64,000 nucleotides of DNA from an uncultured Pelagibacteraceae bacterium. Lineage in GTDB: Bacteria; Pseudomonadota; Alphaproteobacteria; Pelagibacterales; AG-422-B15. This document shows positions 28,642 to 42,675 of the stretch, piece after piece (position 1 is the first letter of the stretch; every line of letters begins with the position of its first letter). Below the pieces are notes generated by a model. It saw nothing but the letters and a program-made list of their open reading frames with translations. It made no database searches and was not told the DNA's origin. The translations under genes were made by a program, and so were the position numbers. The stretch is from NCBI GenBank assembly GCA_902578305.1, contig CACHCK010000001.1, positions 119,136 through 183,135 of the forward strand, read 5' to 3'.

Positions 28642-29557
28642 AAATCAAAGGGAATTTTTAGAAAATTGTAAAAAAAACAATGTTATTGGAAAAATTCAAA
28701 TAAATCATAATTTATCAAAATATACCTGGTTTGGGGTAGCAGGCAACGCTGAGATATTTTATATGCCCCCAAATTTCGAAGAATTAGCAAAGGTTTTAGA
28801 AATCAACAGAGATAAATTACCAGTAACGGTGATTGGAGCTGGATCGAATATCATTATAAGAGATGGTGGAATATTTGGTCTTGTAATAAAATTAGGAAAA
28901 GAATTTAGTCAAATTAAATTACATAATGATTGTATTGAAGTTGGAGCTGCAACCTACGATAGAGTATTATCGAATTATTGTCAGAAAAATGAAATAGGCG
29001 GAATGGAGTTTTATTTTGGAATTCCGGGAACACTTGGTGGTGCAGTTCGTATGAACGCCGGTTGTTATAATTCTGAAACAAAAGATGTTTTTATTAAAGC
29101 AAAGTGTGTTGATTATAGGGGGCAAGCCTCAGAAATACGTAATTCGAAGGAATTATTTTCTTATAGGGAAAGTAATATACCTCAAGATATGATTATCTGC
29201 GATATATATATGCAAAAAAAAAATGCAAGCAAAAATGCAATTTCCCTAAAAATGAAAGAAGTTGATGAACAAAGAAAAAAAGCTCAACCTCAGCAAATTA
29301 AAACAGCAGGAAGTACATTTAAAAATCCAAAAGATCAGACTGATAAAAAAGCATGGGAAATTATTGAAGAAGCTGGTCTTAAAAATTTTGAGCTTCAAGG
29401 AATATGTTTCTCTTCTAAGCATTCAAACTTCATAGTTAATAATCAAACTAAATCAGCAAACCTTATAGAAGACTTTGGAGAATATGTTAGGTCTGATGTA
29501 AAGAAAAAATTGGGAATAAGCTTAAACTGGGAAATAAAGATATTTGGTGAAAGATGA
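28634..29557 (+). CDS. murB: UDP-N-acetylenolpyruvoylglucosamine reductase MurB
   Basis: MurB is the FAD enzyme that reduces the enolpyruvyl group to make UDP-MurNAc. In 307 residues it shows TWFGVAG (FAD domain), GAGSNIIIRDGGI, FGIPGTLGGAVRMNAGCY and the STFKNP motif whose serine donates the proton. Lacking the extra C-terminal loop of the E. coli enzyme, it is of the shorter type II class, usual in alphaproteobacteria. Start and stop overlap both neighbours. Confidence 0.95.
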   Translation: MNENQREFLENCKKNNVIGKIQINHNLSKYTWFGVAGNAEIFYMPPNFEELAKVLEINRDKLPVTVIGAGSNIIIRDGGIFGLVIKLGKEFSQIKLHNDCIEVGAATYDRVLSNYCQKNEIGGMEFYFGIPGTLGGAVRMNAGCYNSETKDVFIKAKCVDYRGQASEIRNSKELFSYRESNIPQDMIICDIYMQKKNASKNAISLKMKEVDEQRKKAQPQQIKTAGSTFKNPKDQTDKKAWEIIEEAGLKNFELQGICFSSKHSNFIVNNQTKSANLIEDFGEYVRSDVKKKLGISLNWEIKIFGER

Positions 29558-30462
29558 ATAAAGACAAAAAAATTATGCTTTTGTATGGAGGCATTTCTGC
29601 AGAAAGAGAAATAAGTATTATCACCTCAAAAGAAATAAGCAAATCTCTTAAAAATATGGGCTACAATATTGTAGAAATTGATGCAAATGAGAATCTGTTA
29701 GCTGACCTTGAACTGCATAAACCTGACATAGTATTCAATGGATTACACGGAACATGGGGAGAAGACGGAAGTGTGCAAGAAATACTTGAAAAATATGGAG
29801 TGCCTTACACTCATTCTGGAATTGAGTCATCCAAATTAGCAATGGATAAATACAAATCTGCTGAATTATTTATTGAAAATGGGTTCAATCATCCTTTAAC
29901 GAAATTGATGAAGATAGAGGAAGTGAAAGATCAAAATATATTTGATTTTCCCTATGTCTTAAAACCTAGAAATGAAGGATCTAGTGTTGGAGTTAGCATT
30001 ATTAGAAACCATGAGGAATTAAATAAATACTTGTCTGAGAATAAATTTCGAAATGAATTATTGCTTCAGCAATTTATAGAGGGTCCTGAGATAAATGTTG
30101 CTGTTATAGGAACAAATAAAACTGGTTCTATTGAAATTGATCCAAAAAATGAATTCTATGATTACGAATCAAAGTACTTTGATGCAGGGAAAACAAAACA
30201 TATAATTCCACCAAGATTAGAGAGCGACCTGATTAAAAAAGTTGAAGGTTTAGGTTTAGATGCTCATAAATTATTGGGTTGTAAGGGAATCAGCCGAACC
30301 GAATTTATATTAGATAAAGTGACAAAAAAATTTTATATATTAGAGCTTAATACCCAACCTGGCATGACACCAACTTCATTAGTTCCTGAAATTGCAAATT
30401 ATAAAGGTATAAATTTTGATAATCTTATTAATTGGATCCTATTAGATGCAACGCAAAATTAA
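29554..30462 (+). CDS. ddl: D-alanine:D-alanine ligase
   Basis: Ddl makes the D-Ala-D-Ala dipeptide used by MurF. This 302-residue ATP-grasp enzyme has LYGGISAEREIS at the N-terminus, FNGLHGTWGEDGSVQEILE, FPYVLKPRNEGSSVGVSI and ELNTQPGMTPTSLVPE, all diagnostic. Tyr/Ser residues around the active site look standard, so a D-Ala-D-Ala product is expected. It overlaps ftsQ by 17 bases. Confidence 0.95.
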   Translation: MNKDKKIMLLYGGISAEREISIITSKEISKSLKNMGYNIVEIDANENLLADLELHKPDIVFNGLHGTWGEDGSVQEILEKYGVPYTHSGIESSKLAMDKYKSAELFIENGFNHPLTKLMKIEEVKDQNIFDFPYVLKPRNEGSSVGVSIIRNHEELNKYLSENKFRNELLLQQFIEGPEINVAVIGTNKTGSIEIDPKNEFYDYESKYFDAGKTKHIIPPRLESDLIKKVEGLGLDAHKLLGCKGISRTEFILDKVTKKFYILELNTQPGMTPTSLVPEIANYKGINFDNLINWILLDATQN

Positions 30463-31180
30463 AATAATAAATATTGTTTCCTTCTCTTTAATATTCATTT
30501 CTCTTATTGCAATATTTGTATTTTTAAAATTTCCAAGTTTACTAAATAATTCATTTCAAATTAAGAATGTAATAATAGAAGGTTCTGAAAAATCAAATAT
30601 ATCTGAGATTGAAAATAATGTGACTGAATTTAAAGGTAATCTTATTGGCTTAAATTTTAATTCCATCAAGGAAATTGTAGAGTCAAGTGAATGGGTAAAG
30701 CGGGCGTCTATAAAAAAAGTTTTACCATCAACTTTAAAGATAAATGTAACTGAGAACGATCCATATGCAATATACTTTCAAGAAGGAAAATCTTTTCTTA
30801 TAGATCTTGATGGATCAATCATTACTGAAATTAACTTAAACAATTATGAAGATGACCTCTTATTTGTAAGGGGCGAGAACTCGCCAGAATTACTCGAGCA
30901 ATTAATCAGGGATATAAGTATTGCGTTTCCAAATTTAACTCAAACTCTGGAAGAAGTTGAATTTATTGAAAAAAGAAGGTGGAATCTAAAATTAAACAAT
31001 AAATTGCTTGTAAAATTACCAGATGAAAACATTCAACAATCATTAAAAAATTTAAAACAGCTTTTTGAGGAGCAAGAAATAATGGAAAGTAACATTATTG
31101 AAATAGATTTAAGAATTCAAGGAAGAGCAGCCCTCAAAGTTTTAGATGGAAAAATAAATTATGGTATTGATGAGATTTAA
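30446..31180 (+). CDS. ftsQ: cell division protein FtsQ
   Basis: FtsQ recruits FtsL/FtsB and hence FtsWI to the septum. The 244-residue protein has a short basic cytoplasmic tail, one membrane helix (about 7-26), a POTRA domain (FQIKNVIIEGSEKSNISEIEN, then SSEWVKRASIKKVLPSTLKINVTENDP) and a beta domain ending in GRAALKVLD. The start lies inside the ddl end, a typical overlap; the stop shares a base with ftsA. Confidence 0.9.
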   Translation: MQRKIKIINIVSFSLIFISLIAIFVFLKFPSLLNNSFQIKNVIIEGSEKSNISEIENNVTEFKGNLIGLNFNSIKEIVESSEWVKRASIKKVLPSTLKINVTENDPYAIYFQEGKSFLIDLDGSIITEINLNNYEDDLLFVRGENSPELLEQLIRDISIAFPNLTQTLEEVEFIEKRRWNLKLNNKLLVKLPDENIQQSLKNLKQLFEEQEIMESNIIEIDLRIQGRAALKVLDGKINYGIDEI

Positions 31181-32367
31181 TGGGTCAGAAAATAATTAGT
31201 GCGATTGACATAAGAGCCGACAAAGTAATTTGCCTTATTGCTCAAGAATTACAAATATTAGACAGAGGAAAAATTCTTCAACTTATTGGAATAGGTACTT
31301 CTAAACTGAAAGTCAATTGTTTAAAGCCCTTTTCATTGGAAAGAGATGAAATCAAAAATCATCTTGATGCTGCTATTTCGAAAGCAGAAGTAGATGCAGG
31401 TATAAAGATTAGCAACGTTTATGTCAGTATATCAGAAAACATGAAATCAGAATATATTGAATTTGAAAATAAAATTAAAGGTAGGATCATAACAGAAAAT
31501 GATATCAAATCTTTTTTCGAAGATACAAAATTTAAAAGACTATATACTGAAACTGATGAACCACTTCATTCCTTTCCAATAAGTTACAAAGTAGATAATA
31601 AAAAAAGCTTATCAGATCCAATTGGTGTGAAAGCTGAAACTCTTCATACAAAATGGCATGTTATATCAACTTCAAAAGACTATCTAAGTAAAATATTAGA
31701 TTTATTAAATAATCAAGAAATAAGCCTTAAACAGATAGTTTCGAGTCACTATGCTAGCAGTCTTGCAGTGTTATCAGATGAAGAAGCAGATAATGGAGCA
31801 GTAAGTATCGATATTCAAAAAAACAAGACAATTATTTCTTATACCTTTGACAACCAACTTATTGGCTATGATACAGTTAAAGTTGGAACTTATAATTTTT
31901 CAAATGATATATCACAAGTTAAATCAATTTCACTAGAAGAGGCCGAATTAGTAAGAAAGCAAATTGATACAATGAATAGTCAGAGAATTTATGAAAAAAA
32001 ATTAGAAAAGTATTTTGAAATATATTCATCAAGAGCAGAAGAATTATCAAATTTAATAAAAAATATAATTTATAAATCAAAATTCAGCTCTCTAGTGTCT
32101 AATAATATTGTGCTTACTGGATATGGAGCAAAATCGTTAACTATGCAAAAATTCATCAAAAATCAAATGAGTGATAGTAATTTTCGTTTAGGATCGACAA
32201 AAAAAATTAACGGATCAAAAACTTATTTAGATAATCCTTCTCTTGCATCAGCATTTGGTCTTTTAAATTATGCCGCAAACCATAACATGGAGGGAGATAA
32301 GGATGAGTCTAAATCAGAAAAAAAATCAGTATTTTCAGTAGTTTATAATTTTTTTAGAAACCTTTAA
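31180..32367 (+). CDS. ftsA: cell division protein FtsA
   Basis: FtsA is the actin-like anchor that ties FtsZ filaments to the membrane. The 395 residues show the actin-fold phosphate loops in a diverged form (AIDIRADKVICLI near the start, SIDIQKNKTIIS mid-protein, VLTGYGAKSLT near the end), the 1C domain and a C-terminal amphipathic helix (SVFSVVYNFFRNL) as membrane target. The sequence is less conserved than the Mur genes. In most bacteria ftsZ follows; here lpxC does. Confidence 0.9.
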   Translation: MGQKIISAIDIRADKVICLIAQELQILDRGKILQLIGIGTSKLKVNCLKPFSLERDEIKNHLDAAISKAEVDAGIKISNVYVSISENMKSEYIEFENKIKGRIITENDIKSFFEDTKFKRLYTETDEPLHSFPISYKVDNKKSLSDPIGVKAETLHTKWHVISTSKDYLSKILDLLNNQEISLKQIVSSHYASSLAVLSDEEADNGAVSIDIQKNKTIISYTFDNQLIGYDTVKVGTYNFSNDISQVKSISLEEAELVRKQIDTMNSQRIYEKKLEKYFEIYSSRAEELSNLIKNIIYKSKFSSLVSNNIVLTGYGAKSLTMQKFIKNQMSDSNFRLGSTKKINGSKTYLDNPSLASAFGLLNYAANHNMEGDKDESKSEKKSVFSVVYNFFRNL

Positions 32368-32431
32368 GTAGTAACAAAAAGAAATAATCTTTGTTTTTTA
32401 CCGTGGTTTTAAACAATTTATAAACATCAGG

Positions 32432-33358
32432 ATGCAAAAAACGATTAATAAATCATTCAATATTGAAGGTGTAACTTTACACAGTGGTGAAAAATCAAAT
32501 TTGTCTGTTAACCCAGCTACTGCCAACACTGGCATCGTATTTAGAAGAGTTGATATTAAAAATTCTAATGAAGAATCACTAATTGAAGCAAAGTTTAATA
32601 ACGTTAGCGTCTCAGACCTATGTACAAAGATTACTAATAAATACGGAATATCAGTTTCAACAATTGAACATTTGATGTCAGCTTTACATGGCATGGGAAT
32701 TGATAACGCTATTGTTGAAGTAGATTGTGATGAATTACCAATTCTTGATGGCAGCTCCCTAGAATATGTACGTAACATTGAAGAAGTTGGTCTTAAAAGT
32801 TTAAATGTAAAAAAAAATTATCTAAGCATATCAAGACCAATTGTGTTTAGTATGAATGATTCTTTTGTGAAAGTTTCCCCATCTGATAATTTAGAAATTG
32901 ATTATACAATTTCTTATGATCACGATCTTATAAAGGAACAAAGATTTAATTATGAGTTTAAAGATTCAAACCAGTTTAAAAATCTTATTTCTAATTGCAG
33001 AACTTTTGGCTTTAAAGATGAGGTAGACTCTCTCAGAAAAAAAGGTCTTATAGCAGGAGGTTCTTTAGATAATGCTATTGTCCTTGATAAAACAGGAATG
33101 GTGAATAATGACAAATTGCGTCAAGAAAATGAATTTGTTAAACATAAAATACTTGATTTCATTGGTGACATTTATCTCTTAGGATATTCAGTGAAAGGAG
33201 CGTTTGAAATATATAAAGGTGGTCACAGATTAACCCATGAAACTATGAATTCAATAATGTCTGATCAGTCAAACTGGCGCCTTATAAACGAAGATAATTT
33301 AAATGATAAAAATTATCAAAAAACCTATTACACGAAGTCCGTAGCTGCATCATTATAA
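32432..33358 (+). CDS. lpxC: UDP-3-O-acyl-N-acetylglucosamine deacetylase LpxC
   Basis: LpxC does the committed step of lipid A synthesis, so the cell has an LPS outer membrane. The 308-residue zinc deacetylase has VTLHSGEKSNLSV at the start, the first zinc ligand in STIEHLMSALHG, the second His and the Asp in FVKHKILDFIGD, and GGHRLTHE with the catalytic histidine. A 64-base gap after ftsA, with a weak AT-rich hairpin, suggests it may have its own promoter. Confidence 0.96.
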   Translation: MQKTINKSFNIEGVTLHSGEKSNLSVNPATANTGIVFRRVDIKNSNEESLIEAKFNNVSVSDLCTKITNKYGISVSTIEHLMSALHGMGIDNAIVEVDCDELPILDGSSLEYVRNIEEVGLKSLNVKKNYLSISRPIVFSMNDSFVKVSPSDNLEIDYTISYDHDLIKEQRFNYEFKDSNQFKNLISNCRTFGFKDEVDSLRKKGLIAGGSLDNAIVLDKTGMVNNDKLRQENEFVKHKILDFIGDIYLLGYSVKGAFEIYKGGHRLTHETMNSIMSDQSNWRLINEDNLNDKNYQKTYYTKSVAASL

Positions 33359-33401
33359 TTTAGAAATTCATCTTTAATCTTCTTAAATAATCATTAAAAT
33401 T

Positions 33402-34166
33402 ATGGTTATGAAATTAATAAAAATCTTTACTTTTCTAACTTTAGTTACTTTTACTCTTAGCGGTTGTTCAGATACAAAGTTAGTTACGCCTGAAACAGAA
33501 GGTGAAAAACTTCAAATACTCTACTCAAATGCTATGGAATTAGTTAAAAAAAGAGATTTTGTAGATGCAGCAATAATATTTGAAGATATTGAAAGACAAT
33601 ATCCGTATTCTAAGTGGTCTAATCAGGCGCAATTAATGACTGCGTTCTGTTATTATAAATCACAATTTCATGATGAAAGCCTGGATGCTCTAGAAAGATT
33701 TATTGCACTTTACCCTGGCAGCAAGAAAATTTCATACGCTTATTATCTACGAGCTTTAAATTACTTTGAGCAGATAAAAGATGTAGAAAGAGACCAGAGT
33801 ATGACGGTCAAATCTAAAAAGGCCTTTTATGAGGTTATAAACAAATATCCTGATTCTGAGTTTGTTGAAGATGCTTACTTAAAAATTGATATTATAAATG
33901 ATAGGCTGGCAGCAAAAGAAATTGAAATTGCCAGATATTACCAATTTAAACAGCAATGGATATCAGCAATTAACAGGTATAATAAAATTTTAGATGATTA
34001 TGATACTTCTGTATATACAGAGGAGGCATTACATAGACTTGTTGAAATTTATTACTCCCTTGGTTTAATTGAAGAAGCAAAAAGATATGCATCAACTTTA
34101 GGTTTTAATTTTCCTGATAGTGATTGGTACATAAAAAGTTACGAGTTAGTCAAAGATTTAAGTTAA
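33402..34166 (+). CDS. bamD: outer membrane assembly lipoprotein BamD (ComL)
   Basis: BamD is the essential lipoprotein of the BAM complex that folds outer membrane proteins. The 254-residue protein has a lipoprotein signal peptide with lipobox LSGC and tandem TPR units (AMELVKKRDFVDAAIIFEDIERQYPYSKWSNQAQLM, then SLDALERFIALYPGSKKISYAYYLRAL). The order lpxC-bamD is typical of alphaproteobacteria. A nearer Met (at 33408, two codons in) is an alternative start. Confidence 0.92.
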   Translation: MVMKLIKIFTFLTLVTFTLSGCSDTKLVTPETEGEKLQILYSNAMELVKKRDFVDAAIIFEDIERQYPYSKWSNQAQLMTAFCYYKSQFHDESLDALERFIALYPGSKKISYAYYLRALNYFEQIKDVERDQSMTVKSKKAFYEVINKYPDSEFVEDAYLKIDIINDRLAAKEIEIARYYQFKQQWISAINRYNKILDDYDTSVYTEEALHRLVEIYYSLGLIEEAKRYASTLGFNFPDSDWYIKSYELVKDLS

Positions 34167-37913
<3,747 letters not shown>

Positions 37914-37920
<7 letters not shown>

Positions 37921-40139
37921 GGTTTTAGAAAATCAGATATTAATTTTTTTGTACCATGTTTATCAAAATCCACAACTGCCTTTGTACCGTCAATATCTTT
38001 TATTCGACCAATACCAAATTTTTTGTGTTCAACCGTTTGCCCTATTTGAAGTAAAACATCATCGTTTATATCTCTAACATTTTCTATTTCCATATCAACT
38101 ACCGTTCGATAATTTGAAGATGGATTATTTTTAAAATCTAATTTTCTTGGTTTAAAATCAAAATCTTGATTAAATTCATCAAATTCATGATTTTGGAATC
38201 TGTCCATATGGCTTGACGCGTGATTAATAGTTTTTATTAATTCTTGATCTAACTCCTCAATAAATCGAGATTGCAATGAAGGCATCCAATTATTTTGAAA
38301 TCGACGACTCATTGATGTCGAGATATTTATTATTTTTTTAGCTCGCGTTATGCCGACATATGCAAGTCTTCTTTCCTCTTCAATTCCTTTATTGCCAGTT
38401 TCATCAATTGTTTTTTGGTGAGGAAAAAGCCCTTCTTCCCAACCTGGCAAAAAAACATAATTATATTCAAGACCTTTTGCGGCATGAAGGGTCATGATAC
38501 TTACTTTATTGTCTTCATTATTTTCATCTATTGCTGTAACTAAAGATACATGCTCTAAAAACTCCTCAATGCTGTTATAGTCTTCCATCGCAATTATTAA
38601 TTCCTTAATATTTTCTATTTTCGTTTGAGCAGAGACATTTTTATCATTTTTAAGCATATTCATATAACCAGACTCATCGAGCAGCATTTTTAAAATGTCA
38701 TAAAACTGCAAATTATCGATTGATGATTTTCCTCTATCGATAACAGAAATGAATGCTTTTAAGCTTTCAGATATTTTTTTGGTAAATTCATCTGTATCAA
38801 CCATTTCTTTTGAAGCTTGATACAATGAAATTCGTTTTTGTTTTGCGTAAGATAAAATATGATTAAATGATTTTTCTCCTATTCCTCTTTTAGGGACTGT
38901 TAAAGCTCTTTCAAATGCGACATCGTCTTGACTTTCATATACCAGCCTAAGATATGAAACAGCATCTTTTATTTCTGATCTCTCATAGAACCGAATGCCA
39001 CCTACAATACGATAAGGAATTGAGTATTTAATCAAAGACTCCTCTATTTCACGCGATTGAAATACTGCCCTTACTAATATTGAGATATTGTTCAGGTCAG
39101 GGTTATCGTCACTATACTTCATAATATCCTGAGCAACTAAATCAGCTTCGTCTCTACTTGAATTAACTAAATGTAAATGTATTGGCTCTCCATCACCTTG
39201 GTCCGAAACAAGTTCCTTGCCAAGTCTATATTCGTTATAACTAATTAATGATGTTGCAGATTTAAGTATATTGTTTGTTGATCGATAATTTTGTTTAAGT
39301 CGTATTACCTTTGCATTTTCAAATTCTTTTTCAAATCGAAGCATATTATCAACTTCAGCACCACGCCAACTATAAATTGATTGATCATCGTCTCCAACAC
39401 AACAAACATTTTGATGATGAGAACCAAGTAGTTTAAGCCATTTATATTGTGCAGCATTGGTGTCTTGATATTCATCCACATGAATATATTTAAAATTATT
39501 GCTATAACGTTTGTGAATATCAGGGACTTTAAAAAGATTGATACACTGTAAAAGTAAGTCACCAAAATCTAAGCAATTAATTTCAAACAACCTTGCTTGG
39601 TAAATTTTATAAATAGAGAGACTCTTTTCATCGATTAAATTATCTAGTGACTCAGATTTTATGTCATTTGGATTAAGAGCTTTGTTTTTCCAATGATCAA
39701 TTTTAGATTGTATTAATTTGGGGGAAAACTGAGATTGGTCTAAGTTTTCAGCCTTTATAATTTGCTTGATCAGAGAAAGCTGATCATCCTTATCAAGTAT
39801 AGTAAAACTTTGTTTAAGACCAATTACCTCTGCGTGGTTTCTAATTATTTTTGCTCCAATTGAATGAAAGGTTCCCATCCAAGGCATCTTTTCCATATTT
39901 TGACTTACTAGTTTTTGAACACGTTCAGACATTTCTCTGGCAGCCTTGTTAGTAAAGGTTACGCAAAGAATCTGAGAGGGGAATGCTAAGTTATTATCTA
40001 TTATATGAGCAACTCGCGTAGTAAGTACTTTCGTTTTTCCAGTTCCAGCTCCTGCAATAATTAAATTTGGACCCTCGGTACTACAGACAGACTCATATTG
40101 CAGTGGGTTAAGACTATCTAGGTAATTAACTTCAGTCAT
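37914..40139 (-). CDS. UvrD/PcrA-type superfamily 1 DNA helicase
   Basis: This 741-residue 3'-5' helicase has the SF1A motifs: Q motif LNPLQYESV, Walker A GAGTGKT, Ia FTNKAAREMSERV, DEYQDTNAAQYKW (motif II), QNYRSTNNIL, and VSIMTLHAAKGLEYNYVFLPGWEEG with RRLAYVGITRAKK near the C-terminus. A small Tudor-like domain at the very end (VEHKKFGIGRIKDIDGTKAVVDF) is as in PcrA/UvrD. It would act in nucleotide excision and mismatch repair. It is translationally coupled with genes on both sides. Confidence 0.93.
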
Positions 40140-40351
40140 AACTGACCCTTTAAGTGATTCAATACATATAGTCTAATTGCACTTGATAAATTGGAAGTGT
40201 TCTTCGTCTTATCTATTTTTGAGATTATTTTATCTGGAGTAGTATTTTCTTTTTTGCTTAGTTTTAATATTTCTTCCCAAAATTCAGTTTCAAGAAATAC
40301 ACTTGTAATGTGGCCATCTATCTTGACAGTGCGCTTATTGGAATTGGGCAT
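40136..40351 (-). CDS. ribbon-helix-helix domain protein
   Basis: This 71-residue protein resembles the small ribbon-helix-helix family common in alphaproteobacteria: a strand KRTVKIDGHITSVFLETEFWEEILKLSKKENTT followed by helices and a conserved NLSSAIRLYVLNHLK end. RHH dimers bind DNA, but for this family the target is unknown. Its stop overlaps the helicase ATG, so it is probably made with UvrD, and it follows fumC by only seven bases. Confidence 0.72.
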   Translation of the reverse strand: MPNSNKRTVKIDGHITSVFLETEFWEEILKLSKKENTTPDKIISKIDKTKNTSNLSSAIRLYVLNHLKGQL

Positions 40352-40358
40352 GAACGAA

Positions 40359-41753
40359 CTATGATGAAGAAATCATTTTTGATGGATTGAGAAGGGACTT
40401 CATCTTTCTTATATCAACATATTTTAGGATTTTGTTTGCCTCAATTAGAGTAATATTTTTCTTATGTGCAAGCTTTGCAAGTTCAGCAGCTTTTTCGTAT
40501 CCAATTTCAGGAGCAAGAGCAGTTACAAGCATTAATGAATTCTCAACACCTTCTTTTATATTTCTCAAATTTGGTTTAATTCCTCTAAGACATTTATCAC
40601 AAAAGTTTGTAACTCCTGAGGATAATAAATTAATTGCATTAATTATGTTAAACCCAATTACTGGTTTAAATGCATTAAGTTCAAAATGACCTTGAGTTCC
40701 TGCCATTGATATTACGTTATGACTGCCCATTACCTGTAAACAAGCCATTGTCAAAGCTTCACTTTGAGTTGGATTTACTTTACCAGGCATTATAGATGAC
40801 CCAGGTTCATTCTCAGGTAAATTCAGTTCTCCAAGACCTGATCTTGGTCCAGAAGCTAGAAGTCTTATATCATTTGCTATTTTAAACAGATCTGTTGCAA
40901 TAACATTCAATACTCCTGATAGCTCCACAAGAGAGTCGTGAGAGGCCAAAGCCTGGAATTTGTTGCTCGCAGGTTTAAATTTAATTTTATTAATTTTACT
41001 TATTTCATTTGCAACGAGTCTATCGAACCCTTTTTTTGAATTCAGACCAGTTCCAACGGCCGTCCCTCCTTGGGCTAAATAATTTAAGTTAATCAGGGCT
41101 GTCCTCAGTCGTTTAATGTTCATATCAATTTGAGATTGATAACCTGAAAACTCTTGTCCAAGTGATAAGGGAGTTGCATCTTGCAAGTGTGTCCTACCGA
41201 TTTTGATGATGCTTTTCCATTTCTTGGACTGGCTACCTAAAATTTTTTCCATTTCATTTAAAGCTGGAATAAGTTCATCAGTAACTTTTTTTGAGGCCGC
41301 AATATTAATTGCAGATGGAAAACTGTCATTAGTTGATTGACTTTTGTTGACATGATCGTTCGGGTGAACTGGACTATTTGTCCCAAGTCTTCCAGTAAGT
41401 TTTTTATTGGCAAGATTAGCGATGACTTCATTTACATTCATATTAGTTTGAGTCCCAGATCCAGTCTGCCAAACCGAAAGAGGGAATTGATCATTATATT
41501 TACCAGTAAGAATATTTTTTGATGCACTAATTATTGCATTCGCAATTTTAGGTGCCAAAGTTTTCTGTTTTTGGTTAACTTTTGCGCATGCCATTTTTAT
41601 CGTGACCAATGCATGAATAATTTCAACGGGTATTAAATTATTGCCAATTTTAAAGTTTTTCAGAGATCTCTGGGTCTGAGCACCCCAAAAGTTGCTATTT
41701 GATACTCTTATTTTGCCAATACTGTCTTGTTCTTGCCTTGTATTTTTTCTCAT
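40359..41753 (-). CDS. fumC: class II fumarate hydratase
   Basis: FumC interconverts fumarate and malate in the citric acid cycle without an iron-sulfur cluster. The 464-residue protein has GSGTQTNMNVNEVIAN, the TSxND-like SQSTNDSFPSAINIAA, GRTHLQDATPLSLGQEFSGY and the superfamily signature GSSIMPGKVNPTQSEAL. The oxygen-stable class II type suits an aerobic marine cell. A perfect 12-bp palindrome lies 7 bases upstream of its ATG, at 41761-41772. Confidence 0.96.
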   Translation of the reverse strand: MRKNTRQEQDSIGKIRVSNSNFWGAQTQRSLKNFKIGNNLIPVEIIHALVTIKMACAKVNQKQKTLAPKIANAIISASKNILTGKYNDQFPLSVWQTGSGTQTNMNVNEVIANLANKKLTGRLGTNSPVHPNDHVNKSQSTNDSFPSAINIAASKKVTDELIPALNEMEKILGSQSKKWKSIIKIGRTHLQDATPLSLGQEFSGYQSQIDMNIKRLRTALINLNYLAQGGTAVGTGLNSKKGFDRLVANEISKINKIKFKPASNKFQALASHDSLVELSGVLNVIATDLFKIANDIRLLASGPRSGLGELNLPENEPGSSIMPGKVNPTQSEALTMACLQVMGSHNVISMAGTQGHFELNAFKPVIGFNIINAINLLSSGVTNFCDKCLRGIKPNLRNIKEGVENSLMLVTALAPEIGYEKAAELAKLAHKKNITLIEANKILKYVDIRKMKSLLNPSKMISSS

Positions 41754-41918
41754 TTGAATTGTAGTATACTACCTTCCTTTTATATATGGTACTAGAAACA
41801 GCAGATTACAAGATCAAATAAATTATTTTCAATTATCATGAGTATCATCAATATTTTTGATAAACTAATGATGATTCGTAATTACACACTAATAATAATA
41901 AAAAAATAGCGTATTTGT

Positions 41919-42437
41919 ATGATATTTAATTCTTTATTTTTGAACATAGCTCATGTTCTGTCGAAAAATAAAATATCCTTAATATTGATTACAGTTCTGT
42001 TTTTCAGCGCTTGTGCTGGAGGTGATAGAATTTCTAAAAATAAATCATTAGATGAAGCTTCAACTAATACGCTAACCAGAATTGCTGATATACCCTTTCC
42101 ACAAGGTACAAAGTTAGATTTAAATAAAAGTCTTATTTTAGGTGAAGGCAAGACATGGAGCGGTCAATTATTCATCTCAATTCCGGAAAAAAAAGCAGGG
42201 GTTTACAATTATTTTGTTAATAATTTAGAAAAATTTGATTGGAAAGAGCAAACCACAATAAGAGGAGAAACAAGTATTCTAAATTTTCTTGGTGATAATA
42301 ATAGAGTAGCCATAATTACAATTAGAGAAGGAAGTTTCAACTCATCAGATGTTTTGATAAGTGTTACTCCTTACGCTGAAGCTTTTGAAGCAACCGTTGG
42401 AGATTTTATAAATCAAGAATATTTAGAATTCGATTAA
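41919..42437 (+). CDS. hypothetical lipoprotein
   Basis: This 172-residue protein is not recognised. It has a hydrophobic segment ending in FFSAC, a reasonable lipobox with Cys32, so it should be lipidated and held in the periplasm or outer membrane. The mature part has strands such as TWSGQLFISIPEKKAGVYNYFVNNL and RVAIITIREGSFNSSDVLISVTPY; the pattern suggests a small alpha-beta domain. It is the last gene before the putative tmRNA-associated element, divergent from fumC over 165 bases. Confidence 0.6.
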   Translation: MIFNSLFLNIAHVLSKNKISLILITVLFFSACAGGDRISKNKSLDEASTNTLTRIADIPFPQGTKLDLNKSLILGEGKTWSGQLFISIPEKKAGVYNYFVNNLEKFDWKEQTTIRGETSILNFLGDNNRVAIITIREGSFNSSDVLISVTPYAEAFEATVGDFINQEYLEFD

Positions 42438-42507
42438 ATAAAATTTATAGCTAATTAAGATAATCTTTTAATATTAGTTTTAAATCAGGAACATTAAATT
42501 TATTTTT

Positions 42508-42524
42508 AGTGGGAGACTTCTGTT
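42508..42524 (-). repeat. distal 17-bp direct repeat (att-like core)
   Basis: This is an exact copy of the last 17 bases of the tmRNA coding piece. Identity ends on both sides after 17 bases (next base t versus g on one side, t versus a on the other). A chance 17-base match beside a tmRNA gene is very unlikely. It would be the outer attachment site. Confidence 0.7.
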
Positions 42525-42571
42525 TCTCTCACATATTTCAAATATAAGACTATATCTCGCATTATTCAATT

Positions 42572-42638
42572 CTTCGTTGCAGACTTCGTTGAGACTTTGC
42601 GTGAATCTGCACAAACTTTGTTTTCTGACTTCGTTGAA
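42572..42638 (+). repeat. distal cluster of CTTCGTTG repeats
   Basis: Copies are at 42572-42579 (core CTTCGTTG only), 42582-42592 (GACTTCGTTGA) and 42627-42638 (GACTTCGTTGAA), with degraded forms between (GACTTTGCGTGAA at 42593, AACTTTG at 42613). They start 47 bases inside the distal 17-bp repeat and have the same orientation as the proximal cluster. Confidence 0.7.
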
Positions 42639-42675
42639 ATTTTTCTTAATTCAGCAATTTAGTTGTAAATTATAT

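Noticed and set aside
32373..32399. Possible intrinsic terminator after ftsA (AACAAA / TTTGTT then T-run)
   Set aside because: The stem is almost all A-T with a bulge, too weak to call.
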